6,063 nt of DNA from Globobulimina sp. (GCA_003354225.1 PIVH01000367.1:1-6063); one strand, 5' to 3'; shown: positions 1 through 6,063, counted from the first letter of the stretch. Program-made: numbers and translations. The notes: generated from the sequence alone by a model not told the origin.

Positions 1-357
1 TATTTTTTTATTTAATGATAGGTGGTATGGGATTGCCTCTCGTTTGTTTTGTTATGGATGCTCTCTACGACTTTTTCCACCATTCGTATTTACCTTTAAC
101 TTATGATTTATTTAATGTTTTTTGTGTAGAGACATTTCGATTCGATTCGTATTTTTTTAATTTTGTTTTCATATGTTCGGATTCTTTGATTTTTTGTTTT
201 TCATGTTGGCTCCCGCAAAACCATTAAATTCATCAAGTTTCTTTGATTTATATTTCTTAACAAGTTTATATTTCTATAACCACGGTTCTCACGGCTTAAT
301 ATTTGAGTCAAAGGCTTAATATTTGAGTACATTTTCAAGTAGAAAAGTATAATTTCA
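1..357. other. T-rich non-coding 5' flank of the first gene
   Basis: No convincing gene is present. The first 230 bases or so are strongly T-biased on the + strand and resemble the T-rich stretch after the second gene, so they may be the 3' flank of an upstream gene; this is inference. From about 234 the region becomes more A/T balanced and carries stacked short direct repeats: CAAGTTT at 234-240 and 261-267, TTTATATTTCT at 247-257 and 265-275, and the 16-nt pair at 293-328. A TATAA string lies at 275-279 and another at 348-352; either could be a chance match in AT-rich DNA. An in-frame TAG at 340-342 closes the frame before the ATG at 358, so the first coding region does not extend upstream. 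Confidence 0.6.
293..328. repeat. Tandem 16-nt direct repeat upstream of the first gene
   Basis: GGCTTAATATTTGAGT occurs exactly twice, at 293-308 and 313-328, with a 4-nt spacer. The period is therefore 20 nt, close to two turns of B-DNA. The second copy ends 29 nt before the ATG at 358. No copy was seen in the spacer before the second gene. A paired regulatory element or part of the 5' UTR is plausible, but only the repeat itself is observed. Confidence 0.9.
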
Positions 358-3018
358 ATGTCAATCTCCAATTTATTTGTGTTGAATAATTATTCTACAA
401 ATATTCAACCTGACTATAATCAATGTGGTGACAACAAATCGATAGAGACTTGTAACCATTTATGCTCATTAATTGATGTTATGAATAAATACATGCTCGA
501 CAATAAAAATATAAATAATAATATCAAGATACTGGACATATTAAATGATTATTTACATTTAATCGATAAACATAATGATGATCAGCAATTTGAACAAATT
601 GTCAATAAATTTCAATATCGCGATATTAACAAATGTGAACCATTCAGAAGAAATAATCGAAACAGAAACATATCAATAGACAATAAACAAAAAAAGAAAG
701 ACAATAATGTTTCGGTCCAGATATTAGATAAAATACATTGTTATTTATGTCATTCTTATGATGTAGGAAATCGATTATCCGTCAAAGACAAAAGTATAAT
801 TTTAAAGGATGAGGACAGTAAAATTGATGGTAATAATCCTCACAATTTAATCAATCAACAAATATTAAAAATTAATAAAATATTATTTGAAAAAAGAAAA
901 AAATACAATGTCGACAAAAGAATAAATACCAAATTCACTCAATTATTTCAACCAAACAAAGAGGAACAAAAAAATCAGCAAAATGATGCTCATCAACAAT
1001 GTCAATCTAATAAAATCTTTGAATTTGGATATAAATTCGAATACGATGAAAATGCCCCATATATGGGAGGCGATGACATTATTCAAATTGTTGCAAAATA
1101 TTCAAATTTAAAGGAAGAAATAACGACAAACAAATTGAGTGTATTAACTATTGAACAATATAACAGTGAATATGGTAAAGCACAAATCCATTTTAATTCT
1201 GCGTATAATAAAACAAAATTTCTTGATGAATATAAGGATAAATGTGTCCCTTTGCAGTTGCAATATATATTATCATTAATGATTTATTGTAATTATGATG
1301 GATTGCAACATGAATTCAGCAAAACCTACAGAGAAGACAACGGTAGGCAGCATAATAACTTTTATTTTTTAGCAAAATATCTAAAAATATCCATCCATCA
1401 GTTCGGTGGTGATGAGGATATCCATTCATTTTATCATGGAATTTCTCAACAATTAGTATTTCGATCATATATTGGCGAGCATACTCCCGGTGTCATAATT
1501 AATGGGCCTTTATCTACGTCCTCATCCTTTGCAGTTGCAGCTAATTTTGCGAGTTTAAGCGGATTGATTGTAAACTTTGGGCCTAACACTTTTAGTAATT
1601 ATTTTTCAGTTTCGTGGTTATCTGATTATGCCAATGAATCTGAATATTTATTTATTCAGATTTTCTCCAGTTTGCTAATTAATGATATTGTTGACACACA
1701 CACTGCTTTTGAATATGGTCCGATTTTACAACTTTTAGCTAAATTTAATGATATTTGTGATAATATTTGTGATATTGATGAGTCAGAACAAAGGTTACTG
1801 AGTGCTATAATATGCAATCAATTATCATATAAATTACCAAAATATAAAGCATTTAATTCATTGAGTGAGTATGGCAAGAAATTATGTAATGTATACTGCG
1901 AAAATAAAAAAGAAATCCATATGAGTGTTTTAAATTTGTATAACTCAAATCAGAAATTTGTGTTCAAATTGCTTTTTCATTCAAATTGTGAATGGATTGA
2001 TTTGGTTTTAATCACTGCATTGTTTCCAAATATGAAAAAGATTACAATGTGTGATGTATATTTATGTGCAACAATATTTGGTCATATTTTATCGTATTTA
2101 AAGCAGAAACAAATTGGATCCAATTCCAAATTAAAAGAAGTGCTGATTTTTGCCAAAGAACAAGACATCACACATTTTTTAGTTGAATATACTGAAATAC
2201 TAAAAAAACATAATGCGTTTTTATTTAAGCTTAATTCATCATCGACATGTATTTATATTCAAATATGCAGTGATGTTGAATTCATAATAAAGTTGATTGA
2301 ACATATTAATTACGGCATTTGTTTTAAAGACATAAACCAGGAAATAACCAATTTAATGGACAAGTTAATTAATATGCAATTATCAGACACTAATAACATT
2401 TCAGATGCTTATGACTATGATCAGCATTTATTTAATGATTACTGCTCTAAAAAAACAAGTATAGATTTTAATTGGAAACAATTGAGTTGCAATGCAGACA
2501 CATATTTATTTAAATTATTTTGTCATTCAAAATATGAATGGATACAAATTGGAACAATAAATCAATTATTTGGAAATCTTCAAGTGTTGAGAGTTAGGGG
2601 GATAAATTTAGATCCATTGGCAATGGAGAATATTTTGAATCATTTGAGTGAAACAGAAACAAAATTAAAACATATTGAAATCAATGCTTCTTCTGACAGT
2701 AATTTAAGAGTCTCAATTGCTGCTACAAAATATAAAGATAAATTAGAGGTTTTTAAATATAAATTGTATGATGGAGATGCTGATTATGCAGCAGATGAAG
2801 ATTATGGAGATACAGACGATGAAAATGAAGAGATATTTACAGACGATGAAAATAATGAAATTTGCCAAGAGAATGATGATAATATATTGGATACAGATTT
2901 ATGTGATGAATATATAGATAACGTCACAGTCACAGAGGAGGAATATAATTCATTGTATATTCAACAAGTGAGTTGTTCTCATTGTAATCCTAATAATAGA
3001 TGTTTGTGTTTCGGTTAA
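358..3018 (+). CDS. ADP-ribosyltransferase-like (ART) domain protein with duplicated C-terminal module, 886 aa
   Basis: The start is the first ATG after an in-frame TAG at 340-342; the stop is TAA. Residues 1-220 are largely Asn/Lys/Ile-rich, with an ordered-looking patch at 122-145 containing H-C-Y-L-C-H. Residues about 230-345 look helical and include C-N-Y-D (311-314) and T-Y-R (323-325). The ART-like core spans about 345-440: Y359-H360-G361, then P-L-S-T-S-S-S at 384-390, then E427-S-E429 after a W-L-S-D-Y segment. In the R-S-E class of mono-ADP-ribosyltransferases these positions bind NAD and catalyse transfer, and a first Glu in E-x-E goes with arginine targets. Here the first position is His, so activity is uncertain. 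Two diverged module copies follow (534-627 and 716-805), then an acidic tail (805-860) and Cys at 873, 876, 882 and 884. A small repeat, atatttgtgat at 1751-1761 and 1763-1773, encodes I-C-D twice. No signal peptide or membrane segment is apparent, so a cytosolic or nuclear location is inferred. The target is unknown. Confidence 0.88.
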   Translation: MSISNLFVLNNYSTNIQPDYNQCGDNKSIETCNHLCSLIDVMNKYMLDNKNINNNIKILDILNDYLHLIDKHNDDQQFEQIVNKFQYRDINKCEPFRRNNRNRNISIDNKQKKKDNNVSVQILDKIHCYLCHSYDVGNRLSVKDKSIILKDEDSKIDGNNPHNLINQQILKINKILFEKRKKYNVDKRINTKFTQLFQPNKEEQKNQQNDAHQQCQSNKIFEFGYKFEYDENAPYMGGDDIIQIVAKYSNLKEEITTNKLSVLTIEQYNSEYGKAQIHFNSAYNKTKFLDEYKDKCVPLQLQYILSLMIYCNYDGLQHEFSKTYREDNGRQHNNFYFLAKYLKISIHQFGGDEDIHSFYHGISQQLVFRSYIGEHTPGVIINGPLSTSSSFAVAANFASLSGLIVNFGPNTFSNYFSVSWLSDYANESEYLFIQIFSSLLINDIVDTHTAFEYGPILQLLAKFNDICDNICDIDESEQRLLSAIICNQLSYKLPKYKAFNSLSEYGKKLCNVYCENKKEIHMSVLNLYNSNQKFVFKLLFHSNCEWIDLVLITALFPNMKKITMCDVYLCATIFGHILSYLKQKQIGSNSKLKEVLIFAKEQDITHFLVEYTEILKKHNAFLFKLNSSSTCIYIQICSDVEFIIKLIEHINYGICFKDINQEITNLMDKLINMQLSDTNNISDAYDYDQHLFNDYCSKKTSIDFNWKQLSCNADTYLFKLFCHSKYEWIQIGTINQLFGNLQVLRVRGINLDPLAMENILNHLSETETKLKHIEINASSDSNLRVSIAATKYKDKLEVFKYKLYDGDADYAADEDYGDTDDENEEIFTDDENNEICQENDDNILDTDLCDEYIDNVTVTEEEYNSLYIQQVSCSHCNPNNRCLCFG
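1255..1677 (+). other. ART-like catalytic core (protein domain)
   Basis: This covers residues about 300-440. Motifs appear in the order expected for the ART superfamily: a β-strand Y-H-G (359-361), then S-T-S within G-P-L-S-T-S-S-S followed by A-V-A-A-N-F (392-397) and G-L-I-V (402-405), then E427-x-E429. The Ser-Thr-Ser strand, its following helix and the biglutamate are typical of R-S-E ARTs. The His at the first position is typical of the H-Y-E (PARP/diphtheria-like) class, giving an H-S-E triad. The assignment is by motif order and spacing only. Confidence 0.75.
1957..2238 (+). repeat. Module copy 1, residues 534-627
   Basis: First copy of an internally duplicated protein module. It has F-K-L (536-538), H-S (541-542), E-W-I (545-547), I552, L-F-P-N (555-558), L569, I-L (577-578) and L581. 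These match residues 182 positions further on without gaps. After a 4-residue insertion, K-L-K (591-593) matches K-L-K at 769-771. The spacing of hydrophobic residues suggests an α/β, leucine-rich-repeat-like unit, which is inference. It lies directly behind the ART core and may serve for target recognition. Confidence 0.8.
2503..2772 (+). repeat. Module copy 2, residues 716-805
   Basis: Second copy of the module at residues 534-627. Over residues 716-763 I count 16 identities in 48 aligned positions with no gap, including F-K-L, H-S, E-W-I, L-F-x-N and I-L-x-x-L. The DNA is also visibly related around the H-S-x-x-E-W-I segment (cattcaaa followed by tgaatggat in both). The two copies are separated by about 90 unrelated residues, so this is an old, diverged duplication and not a recent tandem one. 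Confidence 0.8.
2812..2865 (+). repeat. 27-bp in-frame tandem repeat in the acidic tail
   Basis: Two 9-codon units, T-D-D-E-N-E-E-I-F (819-827) and T-D-D-E-N-N-E-I-C (828-836). The 15-nt string acagacgatgaaaat is identical at 2812-2826 and 2839-2853. The unit lies within a strongly acidic segment (about 805-860) and looks like a recent slippage duplication, since the bases match as well as the residues. Confidence 0.85.
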
Positions 3019-3090
3019 AAGATCTGATTCTTAGTTCGAAGATAGATGACAAAATAGAAAAAAAACAGTGACTGTACTAACCAACAACTG
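3019..3090. other. 72-nt spacer between the two genes
   Basis: This short A-rich spacer must hold any 3' end signal of the first gene and any start signal of the second. No AATAAA is seen. It contains a minimal upstream ORF, ATG at 3046 to TAG at 3057 (Met-Thr-Lys-stop); the same TAG is in frame with the second gene and closes its frame upstream. ACAGT-G-ACTGT at 3065-3075 is a perfect inverted repeat with 5-nt arms. TACTAAC at 3075-3081 equals the consensus intron branch-point string. None of these is shown to function. Confidence 0.5.
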
Positions 3091-5841
3091 ATGTCGGCTG
3101 AAGCAGCAAGTGATGAGAAGAAAGAGTTTGTAATATGGAAAGAATGCACATTGTTACAAACCCAAATGAAGAAACTACTAAAATCATCAAATAATCCATT
3201 TCGAGACGAAATTGAGAAATTACGCTTAAGACTCCGGGAAAACTATTTATTTTTATTAGAGGAACATGGTGAATTCTCCTTTGATGATAAGGATATCTTA
3301 GTAAATTTATGGAAATTTGTATTTTATAAACAAATTGAATTTTGTCGTAAACAGTTAAGAAAAAAACAAAATAATGAGGAAAGATTAGAGTTAATCAACA
3401 AATTGACCGATATCATTATACCTGATGCTAAATCGGTATACAATCAATTATTAAATAAACATTTAAAATATGCACACATTACGCCATCAATCGACGATGC
3501 ATTATTATTAAAAACAAAAACAGACAAAAATATAACTACAATACAAATGCAATTATCTGTACAAATCGCGCATAAATCATTAATATATATCGGCGATTTA
3601 GAACGATATAAAGAAACTTATTTAAATCAAAATTATGAACAAGCCAAGCTATCATATTGCAGAGCATTGCAATTAATGCCAATCCGCGGCAATCCCCATA
3701 ATCAGTTAGCTGTACTCAACCAAATGCAAAGCAATTGCGATTTAGCTGCCATTTATCGATATGTTTTGTCATTGTTTGTCAAGGAGCCTTTTATGACCGC
3801 AAAAGAGAATTTGTTATTATTATTTAAAAAAACAATCTCAATCATTGACAAAACACAGACACAAACACAGTCATTGCCATTACATAAAATCATCAGAAAC
3901 AAAGCAAACACATTTAAAGATATACAGATATATATTATTTATATATTTGCCACATTTAAAACTGCCAAATATCATAAAATAATTCATAAAATACAACCAA
4001 TTATTTTAGAGAAAATAGGTAAAATCTTAGTATTACGCGATAGTGACAAACCAGAAGAAAAAGAACAGGATAAACATGAAGAGATTTCAATTATTATTAA
4101 ACAACTATGCGTTATCTCCATTTATTTAGTGATTGAATGTTTCAATGATGACAGTAATTACATTGGTTATAAACAGTCCATTTCATGGACATTGTCATTA
4201 ATTGCCACCATCATACAATCAATCATCGCAAATGCAAATAGCAATAATAAGAAGAATAAAAGCAATAAGACTTCAAAGTCATTTCGGTTGTTAAAATATG
4301 TCAATTTATGTTGTTTGTGGTTGGAAAAGAATTTTGATTTTATTGTGCCTGATATCAACGAGGTGCCATTTATTCAAATGCAAATCGAGCAACATGACTT
4401 GAAGCCAAATAATACGTTTTTCAATCACTTTGCCAAATTATTAAATCTATTACATAACAGATATAAAAATGTAAAAAACCCCAAACCGCAACACAGCAAA
4501 AATAATATTATTACACCCGAACAAATCGAATTTTATGGTGTAAAACACTTAAATTTCATTAATTTTGATGATAAGAAATATAAAAATAATAACGATTATA
4601 TATTTATTTATCACCGACGATTTTGTACAAATTTACAAGACAAATATCAAGAAAGTCAAAGTAATAAAAAAGTGTCCGTCTCCACCTTAAATTATTTACG
4701 ATATTTACAATTAGTAAAATTTGCGCAATATTCATCACAAAAAATTGAAGGGGTCTTAGTATTCAATGATAATAAATGGATAGCAAATAAATTATTAGCT
4801 ATCGAAGAGCCCAGCAATGCGTCACCACCACCTTTGCCGCAACAAGCACCGCCACCGCAACGTGCCTCGCAATCACCAATATTGCCACCCATACCAATCA
4901 AACAAAAATCGCAAGGCTCGGGCTCCCACGCCGACAATTATTATTCTCCCGGCTTCCATTCCCATGCTCATTATCGCGACCATCACTCCAATCCGCCACA
5001 TTCAATGTATCTAAACCCACATAGAAATTATCCGCACTCTGCTCCATCATCGCCACGCGGCGTAAACACCCATACAAACCACCACAACCACCATCACCAT
5101 TATCCGCATCAGCAGCCATACCAACCACTACCAAACCACCATCACCAATACAATGAATATAGACAGCATCAACGCCATCAGCATCAGCAACAGCATTATG
5201 TATTTAAACAGCAACAGCCGCCGTTAATGGAATATCCAGAGAATGAGGACGTGGTTTATGACACACATGGATATCGACAGAATCTAAATACAATCAAATC
5301 AACGCCAACTTCGCCCAATGGACATCATCCGGTTAATGCATACCGTAATTATGACGGTAATGTACCAAATAGATATCAACCGGCATCCTTATCTTATGAT
5401 AATTTGTCCAATACCAATGCCAATAGCAATACAGAGGAGAATAAACAATTTTATTTAGGAATACCGAGCCATGGCGTGGCAGCCGGCAGTGGCTCGCAGT
5501 CACAGAGTGTGCATACCCCCGGCGACACCGCATTTAATTTTAGCTCTGCGTATGCACATTCAGCTGCTGCTACGAATGCGGCTTTCCATCCGCATGCACA
5601 TCACCATAACCAACCAGTGACCCAACCCACTACGCCGGTGCATCATACGTCGATATCCCAATATCACAATCATCAGCAATATCATCCACAGCCACAGCCA
5701 CAGCCACAATATGCAGCACCACCACGCAGTCCAAATAGCGGCGCAGTTTTAAATTTTAACGCAAAAGACATGAACTCGCCGCTTAACTGTGATGATATTG
5801 TTAGCGCAGTGTTTAAAGACTTAGAATTGTCACAACAATAA
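3091..5841 (+). CDS. SMG7: SMG7/EST1-family nonsense-mediated mRNA decay protein, 916 aa
   Basis: SMG7-type proteins bind phosphorylated UPF1 through a 14-3-3-like domain and recruit mRNA decay factors in the cytoplasm. The start is the first ATG after an in-frame TAG at 3055-3057. Residues about 10-250 form the 14-3-3-like/TPR part: L-W-K-F-V-F-Y-K-Q-I (73-82), Y-I-G-D-L-E-R-Y-K (166-174), A-x-x-x-Y-C-R-A (185-192), then G-N-P-H-N-Q-L-A (200-207) and T-A-K-E-N-L at 236-241. The last three are hallmarks of the EST1/SMG5-7 family. R172 sits where SMG7 has a phosphoserine-binding Arg. Residues about 250-570 are the helical EST1 domain, ending with T-P-E-Q-I-E-F-Y-G (475-483), like the family's L-P-E-D-x-x-L-x-G-F segment. 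Residues 573-882 are a low-complexity His/Pro/Gln/Asn/Ser tail. A PAM2-like motif (883-897) and a possible terminal helix (900-913) follow. There is no PIN domain, which favours SMG7 over SMG5 or SMG6, although T-A-K-E-x-L resembles SMG6. The family call is firm; the SMG7 subtype is likely. Confidence 0.88.
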   Translation: MSAEAASDEKKEFVIWKECTLLQTQMKKLLKSSNNPFRDEIEKLRLRLRENYLFLLEEHGEFSFDDKDILVNLWKFVFYKQIEFCRKQLRKKQNNEERLELINKLTDIIIPDAKSVYNQLLNKHLKYAHITPSIDDALLLKTKTDKNITTIQMQLSVQIAHKSLIYIGDLERYKETYLNQNYEQAKLSYCRALQLMPIRGNPHNQLAVLNQMQSNCDLAAIYRYVLSLFVKEPFMTAKENLLLLFKKTISIIDKTQTQTQSLPLHKIIRNKANTFKDIQIYIIYIFATFKTAKYHKIIHKIQPIILEKIGKILVLRDSDKPEEKEQDKHEEISIIIKQLCVISIYLVIECFNDDSNYIGYKQSISWTLSLIATIIQSIIANANSNNKKNKSNKTSKSFRLLKYVNLCCLWLEKNFDFIVPDINEVPFIQMQIEQHDLKPNNTFFNHFAKLLNLLHNRYKNVKNPKPQHSKNNIITPEQIEFYGVKHLNFINFDDKKYKNNNDYIFIYHRRFCTNLQDKYQESQSNKKVSVSTLNYLRYLQLVKFAQYSSQKIEGVLVFNDNKWIANKLLAIEEPSNASPPPLPQQAPPPQRASQSPILPPIPIKQKSQGSGSHADNYYSPGFHSHAHYRDHHSNPPHSMYLNPHRNYPHSAPSSPRGVNTHTNHHNHHHHYPHQQPYQPLPNHHHQYNEYRQHQRHQHQQQHYVFKQQQPPLMEYPENEDVVYDTHGYRQNLNTIKSTPTSPNGHHPVNAYRNYDGNVPNRYQPASLSYDNLSNTNANSNTEENKQFYLGIPSHGVAAGSGSQSQSVHTPGDTAFNFSSAYAHSAAATNAAFHPHAHHHNQPVTQPTTPVHHTSISQYHNHQQYHPQPQPQPQYAAPPRSPNSGAVLNFNAKDMNSPLNCDDIVSAVFKDLELSQQ
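4807..5736 (+). other. Low-complexity His/Pro/Gln/Asn/Ser tail of the SMG7-like protein
   Basis: Residues 573-882 are rich in P, H, Q, N, S and Y. They include poly-Pro runs (about 579-589), His clusters (about 663-670 and 682-684), a Q/H run (692-702) and S-P or T-P pairs (595-596, 619-620, 654-655, 740-741). The region is probably disordered and in the position of the P/C-rich C-terminal region of animal SMG7. Base composition changes sharply: the 60 bases from 5041 hold 33 G/C, against 11 in the 60 from 4561. C greatly exceeds G on the + strand. Confidence 0.85.
5686..5708 (+). repeat. CCACAG hexanucleotide microsatellite
   Basis: Three complete CCACAG units and a partial fourth (CCACA) encode a Pro-Gln repeat at about residues 866-873. 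Because the unit is a multiple of three, length changes stay in frame. It is likely to vary in length between strains. Confidence 0.9.
5737..5781 (+). other. Candidate PAM2-like motif in the SMG7-like protein
   Basis: Residues 883-897 contain L887-N888-F-N890-A891-K892-D-M894-N-S-P897. PAM2 motifs, which bind the MLLE domain of poly(A)-binding protein, follow L-N-x-x-A-x-x-F-x-P. The match covers L, N, A and a nearby P. The aromatic Phe is replaced by Met894 and the Pro is one position late. It sits in a disordered tail, as PAM2 motifs usually do. The motif is suggestive, not proven. Confidence 0.4.
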
Positions 5842-6063
5842 CTATTAATTCCTATATTTTATTTATTATTTACTTTTATATTTTCTTTTCAATTCTTGGC
5901 TTTGTGCTTTTATACATAATATTTGCTTTTCTTTTTTCGATTCTATTCGTGTGCTTTTAGTGTGTTTTTTGTTGTTGGAGCAGAATCTTTGTGTTATTTG
6001 TTTTAACTCTCTGATACGTCTGATTATGATATAAGGTTTAAGTGTGTATTTTTTTTGTTGTGT
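5842..6063. other. T-rich 3' flank of the SMG7-like gene
   Basis: No gene is seen. The stretch is dominated by T on the + strand, with an ATTTATTATTTA string at 5861-5872, similar to AU-rich elements, shortly after the stop codon. No AATAAA occurs on the + strand, although the reverse strand has AATAAATAAAAT in the same place. It probably includes the 3' UTR and transcription end region of the gene at 3091-5841; the exact end cannot be placed. Confidence 0.5.

Noticed and set aside
15-227. 70-codon + strand ORF in the 5' flank
   Set aside because: Phe-rich translation of T-rich DNA, with no recognisable motif or domain. It looks like composition, not coding sequence.
1255-1677. Secreted bacterial-type ADP-ribosylating toxin
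   Set aside because: No signal peptide, no translocation or binding domain, a eukaryotic neighbour gene, and the same AT-rich, Asn-rich style as the genome. An endogenous intracellular protein is more likely.
3014-3034. A 21-nt GT...AG segment over the stop codon of the first gene, like the tiny introns of chlorarachniophyte nucleomorphs
   Set aside because: Removing it would add only Val-Arg-Arg before a stop (TAG), giving no meaningful extension; chance is sufficient.
3019-3090. Bacterial-style operon or viral gene pair
   Set aside because: No Shine-Dalgarno-like sequence precedes either ATG. An SMG7/EST1 protein points to a eukaryotic cell, and no viral core gene is present.
4167-4358. 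63-codon minus-strand ORF within the SMG7-like gene
   Set aside because: It lies opposite the well-supported helical EST1 domain and has a Leu/Phe-rich translation from antisense AT-rich DNA.
4692-5533. Several antisense and alternate-frame ORFs opposite or within the low-complexity tail
   Set aside because: The C-rich, G-poor tail has few stop codons in other frames. The translations are compositional shadows without domains, and the + strand frame from 3091 continues to a conserved-looking C terminus.
5861-5872. Defined AU-rich regulatory element or minus-strand AATAAA poly(A) signal of a convergent gene
   Set aside because: The flank is so T-rich that these strings are expected by chance, and no minus-strand gene is seen ending here.

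Overview
The window looks like compact, AT-rich nuclear DNA (or a cDNA-like contig) from a unicellular eukaryote. It carries two long, uninterrupted open reading frames on the + strand, both ending in TAA. The eukaryotic assignment rests on the second gene, an SMG7/EST1-family protein of nonsense-mediated mRNA decay, and on its long His/Gln/Pro/Asn-rich tail. The first gene belongs to a divergent ADP-ribosyltransferase-like family that I associate, from memory only, with large protist gene families, possibly rhizarian. The lineage cannot be fixed from this window. No ribosome-binding sites, tRNAs, rRNAs, transposons or CRISPR arrays were seen.

Layout. Bases 1-357 are T-rich non-coding DNA. 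They end in a cluster of short direct repeats, the clearest being a 16-nt element present twice with a 20-nt period at 293-328, just before the first gene. Bases 358-3018 encode an 886-residue protein. It has an Asn/Lys-rich N-terminal part with one ordered-looking Cys/His patch, a helical segment, and an ART-like core (Y-H-G, S-T-S and E-x-E motifs). These are followed by two diverged copies of a module of about 90 residues, then an acidic tail and a C-terminal Cys cluster. Only 72 nt (3019-3090) separate it from the second gene. Bases 3091-5841 encode a 916-residue SMG7-like protein. It has a 14-3-3-like/TPR domain, a helical EST1-type domain, no PIN nuclease domain, a low-complexity tail, and a candidate PAM2-like (poly(A)-binding-protein-binding) motif near the C terminus. 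Bases 5842-6063 are T-rich 3' flank.

How the genes relate. I see no clear functional link. One is a putative signalling or modifying enzyme, possibly a pseudoenzyme, and the other an RNA-surveillance adaptor. The very short spacer means they are either densely packed genes or share a transcript. The points most worth a second look are the histidine where classical R-S-E ARTs have arginine, the duplicated module behind the ART core, the PAM2-like motif in an SMG7 homologue, and the promoter-proximal direct repeats.
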